Below, one piece after another: positions 50,073 to 58,734 of a stretch of 64,000 nucleotides of DNA. The DNA comes from Hyphomicrobiales bacterium. Lineage in GTDB: Bacteria; Pseudomonadota; Alphaproteobacteria; Rhizobiales; Rhizobiaceae. The translations under genes and the position numbers were made by a program. Every line of letters begins with the position of its first letter. Position 1 is the first letter of the stretch. The notes beneath the pieces are model-generated. The model saw nothing but the letters and a program-made list of their open reading frames with translations. It did no database searches and was not told where the DNA came from. Where the stretch lies: positions 186,001 through 250,000 of the forward strand of contig UBZT01000010.1 of the NCBI GenBank assembly GCA_900470155.1, in the 5' to 3' direction.

Positions 50073-51172
50073 TCGCGCTCGGCTCTATAATAGCGCCTGC
50101 AAGATCGCCGCGTGCAGGAAAAGTCGATTTTCCAATTCTCTCGATGACGATGCATAACGGTCTCGTCGATCAGGCCGACAAATTCAAAAAGCGCGTCGCG
50201 AGCGAAGATACGTCCGCCTACAAGATTGTGTCGAGGGGGCAGCTCGTAGTCGGTTTCCCGATAGATGAGGGCGTTCTCTCGTTTCAAAAGCTTTATGAAC
50301 AGGCCATCGTAAGTCCCGCTTACACCGTTTGGGATATTTCCGTCCCTGATGTGGATAAAAATTACCTTGAGAAGTTTCTTAGATCTCCGATCGCGCTAAA
50401 ATTTTATACAGGTAAACTAAGATCGACCACGGCGAGGCGGCGATCCATACCGCAAGACACCTTCCTTGAATTGCCTGTTCCCCTTCCGCCGCTCGCGGAG
50501 CAGAAGCGGATTGCGGCGATCCTGGATAAGGCCGAACAGCTCAGGCAGAAGCGTCGCCAGGCCACAGCGCTGCTCGACAGGCTCACCCAGTCGATCTTTC
50601 TGGAGATGTTCGGGGATCCGGTGAGCAATCCGAAGGGGTGGCCTCTCCAGCGCTTCGGCGCCCTTGTGAAAAACTGTGATTCTATCCGAGTTCCGGTAAA
50701 ACAGAGTGATCGCGACAACCGGTCTGGCCCATATCCCTATTATGGTTCAGTCGGCATAATTGATAATATCGACGGCTTCTTATTTGAAGGTGAACACTTA
50801 CTCATCAGCGAGGATGGAAAACATTTGCAAAGCAGAACTAGGCCAATAGCTTGCATTGCGAACGGAAAATTCTGGGTAAATAATCATGCTCATGTAGTAA
50901 AAAGCAACGGACGATCAGATTTAGTATTTCTAAGATCTTTCCTCGAGCTTTCGTCAATAGATAAATACATTAGCGGAATCGACCAGATAAAACTCACCCG
51001 AAAAAGCATGGACAAGATTACAGTTCCGATCCCGCCGATAAAACTGCAAGAAAAATACAGAAATTTTATTGAAAGTTTGGAAATTCAGGAAGAAAAGATG
51101 CACCGGATGGAGGAGCAATTAATTGACGTCTTCGCCTCCCTCCAGCACCGCGCCTTCTCCGGACAACTCTGA
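50069..51172 (+). CDS. hsdS: type I restriction specificity subunit HsdS
   Basis: The 367-residue DNA-recognition subunit has two target-recognition halves (about 1-135 and 195-330), each followed by a helical spacer. The first spacer region contains LPVPLPPLAEQKRIAAILDKAEQLRQKRRQ, and the second ends with IPPIKLQEKYRNFIES. It starts with GTG overlapping the hsdM stop. The second recognition domain (about 50680-51120) is clearly more A+T-rich than the rest, suggesting it was exchanged by recombination. The recognition sequence cannot be predicted. Confidence 0.93.
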   Translation: MIALGSIIAPARSPRAGKVDFPILSMTMHNGLVDQADKFKKRVASEDTSAYKIVSRGQLVVGFPIDEGVLSFQKLYEQAIVSPAYTVWDISVPDVDKNYLEKFLRSPIALKFYTGKLRSTTARRRSIPQDTFLELPVPLPPLAEQKRIAAILDKAEQLRQKRRQATALLDRLTQSIFLEMFGDPVSNPKGWPLQRFGALVKNCDSIRVPVKQSDRDNRSGPYPYYGSVGIIDNIDGFLFEGEHLLISEDGKHLQSRTRPIACIANGKFWVNNHAHVVKSNGRSDLVFLRSFLELSSIDKYISGIDQIKLTRKSMDKITVPIPPIKLQEKYRNFIESLEIQEEKMHRMEEQLIDVFASLQHRAFSGQL

Positions 51173-51178
51173 GGCCTC

Positions 51179-54100
51179 ATGTCCAACTTCGCCTTCCTCG
51201 CCGCCGAATTTCCCGAGATCTGCGACAGCGCGAGGCAGGCCGAAAGCTATGCCGCAGGCGATGCGCGGGCCTCTGCCTTCTATGCAAGGCGCACGGTGGA
51301 GCTGGCGGTGCAATGGGCCTACAAGCACGATGCCAGCCTGCATTTTCCCTATGAAGACAAGATTTCCGCGCTGATCCACGAGCCGAGTTTTGTCGCGCGC
51401 GCCGGGCAGGCTGTGTTCACCAAGGCCAAACTGATCATCCGCATCGGCAACCAGGCGGTGCATGAAAGCCGGCAGACGCAGGCAAAAGATGCCGGCGATG
51501 CCGTGCGCGAGCTGTTTCACCTGTGTTTCTGGCTGGCGCGCACCTATGGCCGAAACCCGCCCGCCGATTCCATAAGCTTCGACCTCGCCTTTCTCACCCG
51601 CAAGACCGATCTGGTGAAGAAGGCCTTTGTCGAGCTGACCCGCATGAAGGCGGAGAGCGAGGCGCGCGACAAGGCTTTTGCCGACCTGTTGCGCGACAAG
51701 GCCGAGCGCAACGCGGAGCTTCAAGCCCTGCGCGACGAGATCGCCCGAATCAGGCGCGACAACGAGGCACGGCCGGACCATCACGATTATTCGGAAGCCG
51801 AGACCCGCGATCTCTATATCGATCTGCTGCTGAAGGAAGCCGGCTGGCCGCTGAGCGAGGCCCGCGACCGGGAATTTCCCATTGCTGGCATGCCCAATGT
51901 CCGGGGCGAGGGTTTTGCCGACTACGTGCTCTGGGGCGATGACGGCAAGCCGCTGGCGGTGATCGAGGCCAAGCGCACCAAGCGTGATGCCAGCGCCGGC
52001 CAGCAGCAGGCCAAGCTTTATGCCGACGGCCTGGAGCGGCAATTCGGCCAGCGCCCGGTGATCTTTTACACCAATGGCTATGACCACTGGCTGTGGGACG
52101 ATCTGGCCTATCCGCCGCGCAACGTCTCCGGCTTCTACAAGAAGGACGAGCTGCAGCTGCTGATCCAGCGGCGGCAAAGCCGCCGGACGATCGCCAGCAT
52201 CCCGGTCAACACAAAAATCGCCGGCCGTTATTACCAGACCCGCGCCATCGCCCGCGTGGCGGAGAATTTCGAAACGCTGAAGGCGCGCAAGGCGCTGCTG
52301 GTGATGGCAACCGGCTCTGGCAAGACGCGCACGGTGATTGCGCTGGTCGACCAGCTGATGCGGGCCGGCTGGGTTAAGCGCGTGCTGTTCCTCGCCGACC
52401 GAGTGGCGCTGGTCAACCAGGCGGTGCGGGCCTTCAAGGCGCATCTGCCGGACGCCTCGCCGGTCAACCTGGTGACGGAGAAGACGGCCGAGGGTCGCGT
52501 CTTCCTCTCCACCTATCCAACCATGATGAACCTGATCGACGAGCGGCAAACAGGCAGGGCGGATGGAAAGCTGGCCGGCACCGCCCGCTTCGGCCCCGGC
52601 CATTTCGATCTCGTCATCATCGACGAGGCGCACCGCTCGGTCTACCAGCGCTATGGCGCGATCTTCGACTATTTCGACAGCCTGCTGGTGGGACTGACCG
52701 CAACGCCGAAGGATGAGATCGACCACAACACCTATGGCCTGTTCGACCTGGAAGACGGCGTGCCGACCGATGCCTATTCGCTCGACAAGGCGGTGGAGGA
52801 CGAATATCTGGTGCCGCCGCTGTCGGTCTCCGTGCCGCTGAAATTCGTCCGCGAGGGCATCCGCTACGACGATCTCTCCGAGACGGAGAAAGAGCAGTGG
52901 GACATGCTGGAATGGGACGAGGAAGATGGCGACCCGCCCGACAGCGTGAACGCCGAAGCGGTCAACAAATGGCTGTTCAACGCCGACACCGTCGACAAGG
53001 TGCTGGCCCATGTGATGACCGAGGGCCTGAAGGTGGCCGGCGGCGACCGGCTGGGCAAGACCATCATCTTCGCCAAGAACCAGGCCCATGCGGAATTCAT
53101 CGAGCAGCGGTTCAACAAGGCCTATCCGCATCTGGCCGGCCATTTCGCCCGCGTCATCACCTTCAAGACCGATTATGCGCAGAGCCTGATCGATGATTTT
53201 TCGAAGAAGGACACAGCCCCTCATATCGCCATTTCCGTCGACATGCTCGACACCGGCATCGACGTGCCCGAGGTGGTCAATCTCGTGCTGTTCAAGCTGA
53301 TCCGCTCGAAGACGAAATTCTGGCAGATCATCGGCCGCGGCACCCGCCTCTGCCCCGATCTCTTCGGCCCCGGCGAGGACAAGGAGTTCTTCCGCGTCTT
53401 TGACTATTGCCAGAACCTCGAATTCTTCAAGCAGAATCCCAAGCCGGACGAGGGCCGCAATGCCAGGTCGCTGAGCGAACGGCTGTTTGCCGCCCGCTTC
53501 GACCTGGTGCGGGCGCTGGACGAGAAGAACGCGCTGGAGACGCCGCCGGGTGTAGCGGAAGACGGCGAGGCCTATGATGCCGGGCCGGACGCGGCACCGA
53601 GCGAGGACAACATCCGCGCCGGGGCGCTCGATTTCCTGAAAACCTATGTCGGCACCATGAACCTCGACAACTTCATCGTGCGCAGCAGGCGCAAGCTGGT
53701 GGAGAAATACCAGGCGCCGGAGGCCTGGAGCACCCTGTCCGATACCATGCGTGACGAGCTGCTGGATGAGGTGGCACCGCTGCCCAATCAAATGAAGAGC
53801 GAGCCGGAAGAGGCTAAACGCTTCGATCTGCTGATGTTCAATCTGGAGCTGGCGCTGCTGAAGGGCTCAAAAAGTTTCGACCGGTTGAAGAAGCAGCTGA
53901 TCGAGATCGCTTCGGCGCTGGACGAGCAGACCGCCATCCCCCCGATCGCCGCCCAGCATGGACTGATCCTCGACATTCTGTCGGACCCCTGGTGGGAGGG
54001 CATCACCGTGCCGCTGCTGGAGCTGGTGCGCTTAAGGCTGCGCGGGCTCGTGCATCACATCGAAAAGGGCCGCAAGGCGATCGTCTACACCAATTTCTTG

Positions 54101-54622
54101 GATGAGCTGGGTCATGGCATCGAGCACGACCTACCGGAGGTCGGTGCGGTGGACTTTGCCCGCTTCAAGAAGAAGGCCCGGCATTTCCTGCGCCAGCACG
54201 AGGACCACATCGCCATCGCCAAGTTGCGCCACGGCAAGCCGCTGACGGCGACCGACATCGAGGAACTGCAGCAGATGCTGCTTACAGCCGGTATCGGCGA
54301 TCCCGCCCATATCGAAAAGGCCACCGAACTCGCCCACGGCTTCGGCCCCTTCATCCGCTCCCTGGTGGGTCTCGATCGGGCCGCTGTCGCCGAAGCCTTC
54401 AGCAGCTTTCTCTCGGAGGTGAGCGTCACCGCCGACCAGATCGAATTCCTCGACTTGGTGATCGAGCATCTGACCGAGAAGGGCGTGATGGATCCCGGTC
54501 TGCTCTACGAAAGCCCGTTCATCGACATGGCACCTGAGGGTCCGCAGCAGGTGTTCGACTTCGAAACGACGAAAAGGCTGGTCGAGGTGATCAGGGGGTT
54601 AAACGAGAGTGCAGCTGGGTGA
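51179..54622 (+). CDS. hsdR: type I restriction endonuclease HsdR
   Basis: The 1147-residue motor nuclease has an N-terminal DUF4145-like domain (1-120), a charged coiled coil (about 150-195), an HSDR_N nuclease domain with Asp248 and Glu263-Ala-Lys265 (VIEAKRTK), a superfamily 2 helicase with Walker A ATGSGKT (377-383) and DEAH (482-485), a C-terminal helicase domain with IGRGTRLCPDL, and an EcoEI-type C-terminus. It lies 6 bp after hsdS. It cuts DNA that lacks the methylation placed by HsdM/HsdS. Confidence 0.95.
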   Translation: MSNFAFLAAEFPEICDSARQAESYAAGDARASAFYARRTVELAVQWAYKHDASLHFPYEDKISALIHEPSFVARAGQAVFTKAKLIIRIGNQAVHESRQTQAKDAGDAVRELFHLCFWLARTYGRNPPADSISFDLAFLTRKTDLVKKAFVELTRMKAESEARDKAFADLLRDKAERNAELQALRDEIARIRRDNEARPDHHDYSEAETRDLYIDLLLKEAGWPLSEARDREFPIAGMPNVRGEGFADYVLWGDDGKPLAVIEAKRTKRDASAGQQQAKLYADGLERQFGQRPVIFYTNGYDHWLWDDLAYPPRNVSGFYKKDELQLLIQRRQSRRTIASIPVNTKIAGRYYQTRAIARVAENFETLKARKALLVMATGSGKTRTVIALVDQLMRAGWVKRVLFLADRVALVNQAVRAFKAHLPDASPVNLVTEKTAEGRVFLSTYPTMMNLIDERQTGRADGKLAGTARFGPGHFDLVIIDEAHRSVYQRYGAIFDYFDSLLVGLTATPKDEIDHNTYGLFDLEDGVPTDAYSLDKAVEDEYLVPPLSVSVPLKFVREGIRYDDLSETEKEQWDMLEWDEEDGDPPDSVNAEAVNKWLFNADTVDKVLAHVMTEGLKVAGGDRLGKTIIFAKNQAHAEFIEQRFNKAYPHLAGHFARVITFKTDYAQSLIDDFSKKDTAPHIAISVDMLDTGIDVPEVVNLVLFKLIRSKTKFWQIIGRGTRLCPDLFGPGEDKEFFRVFDYCQNLEFFKQNPKPDEGRNARSLSERLFAARFDLVRALDEKNALETPPGVAEDGEAYDAGPDAAPSEDNIRAGALDFLKTYVGTMNLDNFIVRSRRKLVEKYQAPEAWSTLSDTMRDELLDEVAPLPNQMKSEPEEAKRFDLLMFNLELALLKGSKSFDRLKKQLIEIASALDEQTAIPPIAAQHGLILDILSDPWWEGITVPLLELVRLRLRGLVHHIEKGRKAIVYTNFLDELGHGIEHDLPEVGAVDFARFKKKARHFLRQHEDHIAIAKLRHGKPLTATDIEELQQMLLTAGIGDPAHIEKATELAHGFGPFIRSLVGLDRAAVAEAFSSFLSEVSVTADQIEFLDLVIEHLTEKGVMDPGLLYESPFIDMAPEGPQQVFDFETTKRLVEVIRGLNESAAG

Positions 54623-54678
54623 TGGGCCAATATACCTAACAGTCACCGTTCACTCCCCGCCCATAACGTGATCGCGGC

Positions 54679-55290
54679 CTAATATTTCTCAAACCATGGT
54701 CCGTGACCGGAAGCCATTTCTCCCATAAGTGATCTTGCCCATTTCAAGGCGTTGAGGGCAGCCGGAGTAGCAACAGTCTCCCAAGGTCGCCTGTCGTTGC
54801 TCACGCTGTTAATCACCCGCAAAAGCACGGCGAAGGTGAGGCGGATATTCTCCAATGTGTTGGGGTCGGCCCATAACGAGGCAGCGGGACGTTTTCTAAT
54901 CTCGCCCTGCCAGGACCTGTTGCGCTCGAATCGGATGCTCTTATCCATCCGAAACGCGACGCCATGCGCTATGCTGTGGCGGAATTCGAAAGCGATTCGA
55001 GCTGTCCCACACCAATCCTCTATCAGCTGACAGTCGTGAGCATTGGGAAGCGCCGCGCCATCTGCCTCCAGCATATCGATAAGTACCATGACCGGCTTTG
55101 CATCAGTCTGATGTCTCACGCCTTCCGGGGCATGCTTTTGCAGTCTCCAAATAGCCCGTTCAAGGCGAAACTCTACGTTTCCGGCGAATACAAGTATTGC
55201 TGCGATTTTGGGCGCAGTCAGTGGGTTTAGCCCTAGGGTTGCTTCCAACTCATCAGGTCTGCCAACGGAAAACAACGGGTGCTCGATCAT
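54679..55290 (-). CDS. hypothetical protein with a HEPN-like R-x4-H motif
   Basis: I recognise no named family. The 203-residue, mostly helical protein contains FRHSIAHG (Arg104-His105-x3-His109), the R-[N/D/H]-x3-H pattern of HEPN ribonucleases, in a helix after a conserved-looking Trp-Cys. The ATG at 55290 is preferred; a longer frame reaches 55347. It is convergent with hsdR, 56 bp apart. A HEPN RNase role fits a defence island but rests on one motif. Confidence 0.6.
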   Translation of the reverse strand: MIEHPLFSVGRPDELEATLGLNPLTAPKIAAILVFAGNVEFRLERAIWRLQKHAPEGVRHQTDAKPVMVLIDMLEADGAALPNAHDCQLIEDWCGTARIAFEFRHSIAHGVAFRMDKSIRFERNRSWQGEIRKRPAASLWADPNTLENIRLTFAVLLRVINSVSNDRRPWETVATPAALNALKWARSLMGEMASGHGPWFEKY

Positions 55291-55518
55291 GTCCGCATGT
55301 TTTAAGGCAGTCGCGCTTTTTGTCCATCTGGCATGTCGGCCCCGCAAAAACCGTCGGGTGGCTTCTTGTTCTCCGGGAGACCCTCCACCGCCCGAGCAAT
55401 GACGGAAAAATAACCATCAATATCGCGATACCGCGGCGAACCAAGAATTGGCAACTGAAATTCAGACTTCTTCAACTGCACATTGGGTATGCCGGAGCAT
55501 ATAGATCGAGGGCGCTTA

Positions 55519-56058
55519 ATGTTTGTTTTAGTTAAGAAATATCTTGTCGGAAGCCTTCCTAGATTCCTCAAGGGCGAATGGTCAAGCATGAGCCTTCTGG
55601 ACAAGTGGGACGCAGGCGCGCGAATTTGCGGCGTCCTTGGCATCGGGGCCATCGCGATGTCTCCAGAACTGGAAGTTCTAACTGAGATAAGGAATCGGCT
55701 TGGACCCGAAGTCCACAAATTCGACGCCATCTATGTCAGCAAGGTGGCGCGTGAAGGAGATGTGATTGAGATAGACCTTAGAAAGGTGCGCACCGAAGAC
55801 ACACTGCAATACCAGCTTTGGATGTGCGCAGGTCAGGAGAACCGCAACATGGTTTTCTTTGGCGAGGGATTCATGGGCCGAGAAGAAGCAAACAACACAT
55901 TGAGTGTCTCGATCCCTGACACGCCTTCTCAGGTTCTCCTCAAGGTCACCGCTGGCGATCTCGAATATGTCCGCCAGGAGGAGTGGGATCTCAATCGATC
56001 CGTGAAGGAAAGCGACACCAAAGTCATTCAGGGCGATGCCAATTGCGGAGAAGTATGA
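55519..56058 (+). CDS. hypothetical protein, partner of the thioredoxin-fold gene
   Basis: The product of about 179 residues is not recognised. A hydrophobic patch (ICGVLGIGAIAM, about residues 36-47) is followed by a mixed beta-rich region (DAIYVSKVAREGDVIEIDLRKVR) ending ANCGEV. The ATG at 55519 has GAGGGCG upstream. Its stop overlaps the next start (TATGA), so the two are probably co-expressed and may interact. Base composition is lower in G+C than the restriction genes. Confidence 0.6.
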   Translation: MFVLVKKYLVGSLPRFLKGEWSSMSLLDKWDAGARICGVLGIGAIAMSPELEVLTEIRNRLGPEVHKFDAIYVSKVAREGDVIEIDLRKVRTEDTLQYQLWMCAGQENRNMVFFGEGFMGREEANNTLSVSIPDTPSQVLLKVTAGDLEYVRQEEWDLNRSVKESDTKVIQGDANCGEV

Positions 56059-56888
56059 TGCTGAGCAGTAAACGAGATTTTCTAAAAGGAATGGCAGCCT
56101 CCGGCCTCGTGCTGGGAGTGACCAACCACTCATGGGCCCAGAGCCTCTGCTCCGTTTGGGACAAGACCGTGCTCTGGGATCTCCGCAGCGCGCTGTGGGG
56201 CCGGGCTGGGGAAAATACGACCAGCGTCTACCTCATCGGCGCGCCCTGGTGCCCTTTTTCTCGCCAGGCCGTAAAGGATTACCTTGCTGGTCGCCTTCCG
56301 TTCGAACTGCGCTTCATACCCATCGATGCCGTGCAGGTCCGCCATCGCGCGCAGCAGGCCGACATCGTTCTCAACAATCTAGTTGGATTGGAACGAACCT
56401 TTCTAGACAAGGACGCCAAGCCCCCCATGATTGACCCGTCCCTACAGAAACTCATTCATGACGCCAACTTCATTGCGTTGAACGGATTTCAGAAGCGCCT
56501 TGCCAACATCGCTTCGCCTACCTTCATTTACGAGACATCCCGAGGCGGGGCGAGCCTCGTCGGGCATGAGCCTTGGGCGAAGTTTACGACAGATTTGAAA
56601 CCCCTCGGTGATGAACCGACCGATTTCTCCACGCAATTGGACACCATTTTGGCCGAGACGAAAAAGCTTAACCAGGTAGCCGAGATGAAAACGATGTATC
56701 GTACGGCAATCCATTCGCTGCCCGATACGGGATCGTCTTCTGCAGGATGCGTCAGCCACACGACCTTCAAGGCAGTTGCCGAACTCCACTACAGGGATGT
56801 CGACTGGGTGCAGGTGCACGCCCTCACCTCCAACGAGAAGGAAGCCATTTTCGGCTATGTCGATCGTCGCGACGTGGCGTTTGTCTAA
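56055..56888 (+). CDS. Tat-like exported thioredoxin-fold protein (CPFS)
   Basis: The product of about 277 residues starts MMLSSKRDFLKGMAASGLVLG and has NHSWAQS as a likely cleavage region. This is a Tat-like signal in which the first Arg of the twin pair is Lys (SKRDFLK). The body has YLIGAPWCPFSRQAVKDYL, a thioredoxin-fold active site CxxS (Cys65, Ser68 counted from the second Met), and SPTFIYETSRG in the cis-Pro position. With a single active-site Cys it is more like an isomerase, reductase or peroxidatic variant than a DsbA. It is translationally coupled to the preceding unknown gene. The role is unknown. Confidence 0.7.
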   Translation: MMLSSKRDFLKGMAASGLVLGVTNHSWAQSLCSVWDKTVLWDLRSALWGRAGENTTSVYLIGAPWCPFSRQAVKDYLAGRLPFELRFIPIDAVQVRHRAQQADIVLNNLVGLERTFLDKDAKPPMIDPSLQKLIHDANFIALNGFQKRLANIASPTFIYETSRGGASLVGHEPWAKFTTDLKPLGDEPTDFSTQLDTILAETKKLNQVAEMKTMYRTAIHSLPDTGSSSAGCVSHTTFKAVAELHYRDVDWVQVHALTSNEKEAIFGYVDRRDVAFV

Positions 56889-56959
56889 CCGCTCGCTATC
56901 TCTGTGAGCGACGGCGAGCTGCCAGAAGGACTGATTGCCTCTGACTCCGACTAGCCAGC

Positions 56960-57215
56960 GCCGAAAAAATGGGACTTGGAAGCTATCCAACGACGCCGGC
57001 TCGAGACGCAAGGATCATCGATGACGGCAAAGACCCTCTAGAGCTGTGCCAAACACAGAAGCAAGAGGCCGAGCAGATAGCAGCAGCCCCAACTTTCGCG
57101 AAAACCGAACGTCAGCATCGGGGCCGGCAGCGGTCCGGCAGCTTCTGAGAAATCGATCAACGGTAACGGACATTCACGTTCCGGCTGGGATCTGTCTCAC
57201 GTCTAGGTCAAGCTG
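56960..57215 (+). pseudogene. decayed fragment of a second P4-type integrase
   Basis: The frame reads MGLGSYPTTPARDAR, a small deletion, then IIDDGKDPLELCQTQKQEAE, parallel to MGLGSYPTTSIRDAR and IDDGNDPLELRRKQERE of the integrase at 44902. Similarity continues, with in-frame stops, to about 57215 (FTFRLGS against FVFPKIG). Divergence indicates a related integrase rather than a recent copy. It marks another past insertion on the right of the restriction module. Nothing else is seen between 57216 and 57351. Confidence 0.75.
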
Positions 57216-57351
57216 ACGGAATCTCTATGCGTTGATCGCATTTGATAGAGGGGCAAGCCGGACAGCTTCCGCTACTCCCGTGCGAAAGCCCTCGCCGAGC
57301 AGGCCATTGACATGCGCGGAGCCTCCAGCCGGAACGGCTGACGTTATCTCC

Positions 57352-58347
57352 CTAGAACCCAAAATGGGAACGAGTTTGAGTGCCGGGAACGTAGCTGATC
57401 AGATTTTCGATGGGATTTGTCAGCCCGACATATTCCAGATGCTTGCTCCGGACATATGCGTCATCAACTTCCGGTTTCTCTGATCGATAGTAGACTTTAT
57501 CACGGGAGTAAACTTGCACCGCGTGATTGAGCTTCTTGGCTTCGTCGGTATCGATTACAAGCGTGAAAAACCTTGGCATCGTCGTGTAGGCCATAGGCCT
57601 GACGAACAAGACCGCAATGTCAGGGGTCAACGGTGCGAGGATTTTGGGGGAGTGCATAGAGTTCACCGGGGATCGGATGTTGTGATAGAAACCATCCCCG
57701 AAAATTAGTTCCCGCGCTGGCGAGTAAATCGCCACGAACTTTCCTCTAGTGCCGATTTGTTTCACGGCCTCCTTGTGGCTGTGGCGCATATTCATCGTGA
57801 TCAGTCTATTGCGTTCGCGTTCTGGCAGCGGCCCACGATAGTATTCCGCAACGCTTACAGCAGCTTCTCGGTTCATCGGGCTACGAACCGCAAGGGAAAT
57901 CATACTCTCCGCCAGCATGGACAGACGTTCATCCTCGACACTGACCGGCATAAAGCGGTCTGTCATGGGGGTCCGGCTCGGGTGGGCCTGTCTTTCTAAT
58001 TCTTGAAGCCAGCGGATGACGGCAGGGAAGCTGTCGTCAGCGCTCTGAAAATCGCGTTCAAAACTTTCATCCCAGGCAGTGGTTTCGCCGGGGGTATTAC
58101 CCAACCGAATTTGATGGCCATTACCGATGACCCCGAAGTTCTTTGGCGGGGACTGAACGATTTTGCCGTCAGGCCACAACCAGTGAACGCAACCTTCATC
58201 ATTTTTCCAGAACTCGGAAACACACTCCGGCCACCAATGATGCCGTTCGGGCTTCAAGCCTCTCGCCAAATCAGACCCCCATAATGATGTTATTTGATCC
58301 GAAATATAGTAACGAGGGCTTCCGCCACAAAGCCCGGAGCAAACCAT
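57352..58347 (-). CDS. hypothetical protein, DUF4238-like
   Basis: The 331-residue protein has an N-terminal ERHHWWPECVSEFW, then VIGNGHQIRLGN, an ESFERDFQSADDSFP segment and a long helical middle. The HHxxP start, aromatic strand and E-x3-F-x3-D pattern resemble DUF4238 proteins of unknown function. The N-terminus is uncertain because the first 25-30 residues overlap a divergent frame. No nuclease motif is obvious apart from the double His. Confidence 0.6.
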   Translation of the reverse strand: MVCSGLCGGSPRYYISDQITSLWGSDLARGLKPERHHWWPECVSEFWKNDEGCVHWLWPDGKIVQSPPKNFGVIGNGHQIRLGNTPGETTAWDESFERDFQSADDSFPAVIRWLQELERQAHPSRTPMTDRFMPVSVEDERLSMLAESMISLAVRSPMNREAAVSVAEYYRGPLPERERNRLITMNMRHSHKEAVKQIGTRGKFVAIYSPARELIFGDGFYHNIRSPVNSMHSPKILAPLTPDIAVLFVRPMAYTTMPRFFTLVIDTDEAKKLNHAVQVYSRDKVYYRSEKPEVDDAYVRSKHLEYVGLTNPIENLISYVPGTQTRSHFGF

Positions 58348-58734
58348 ACGGAAGACAGCAGCCCCGTCTCACCGTGCATCGATCAGACCGAAAATGAAAT
58401 CGAAGCCTACTATCGGCATGCAGAGATCGGGCAAGCAGCCGTAGTGCAGCACACGCAAGGCCATATGCTTCAGTATGTGATCTCGCAAATCGAAGGCGGA
58501 AACCGTGGACGCGTCTACGTGCGCAACGCAGGCGCTTTCTACATGAAGCATGGGAAGAACTGCTTTCACCCGAAGGGTCAGACCACGCTTGTTGTGCCGA
58601 CCGATGAAGTCTTGGCATGGGCGAAGGAGCATCCGCAGGGGAGTTCGGGTATTCCGTCTACCGTTCCACCCGCCTATTTGGACGCTGAAATCAACCCTTC
58701 TCCCATGCGGAAAATCTCTGGTTTTACGCTTTAG
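58294..58734 (+). CDS. hypothetical protein, start uncertain
   Basis: The frame of about 146 codons has protein-like composition from DQTENEIEAYYRHAEIGQAAV onward and a well-formed C-terminal half (GRVYVRNAGAFYMKHGKNCF, TTLVVPTDEVLAWAKEHP). The only in-frame start that includes this is a TTG at 58294, which overlaps the divergent gene by 54 bp, so the true start or a frameshift is unresolved. It overlaps the end of the convergent gene by 11 bp. I recognise no family. Confidence 0.45.
   Translation: MIRNIVTRASATKPGANHTEDSSPVSPCIDQTENEIEAYYRHAEIGQAAVVQHTQGHMLQYVISQIEGGNRGRVYVRNAGAFYMKHGKNCFHPKGQTTLVVPTDEVLAWAKEHPQGSSGIPSTVPPAYLDAEINPSPMRKISGFTL

Noticed and set aside
51119..53791. An 890-codon open frame antisense to hsdR
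   Set aside because: It mirrors the hsdR codon pattern and has no recognisable domain. hsdR shows clear helicase and nuclease motifs in the other strand.
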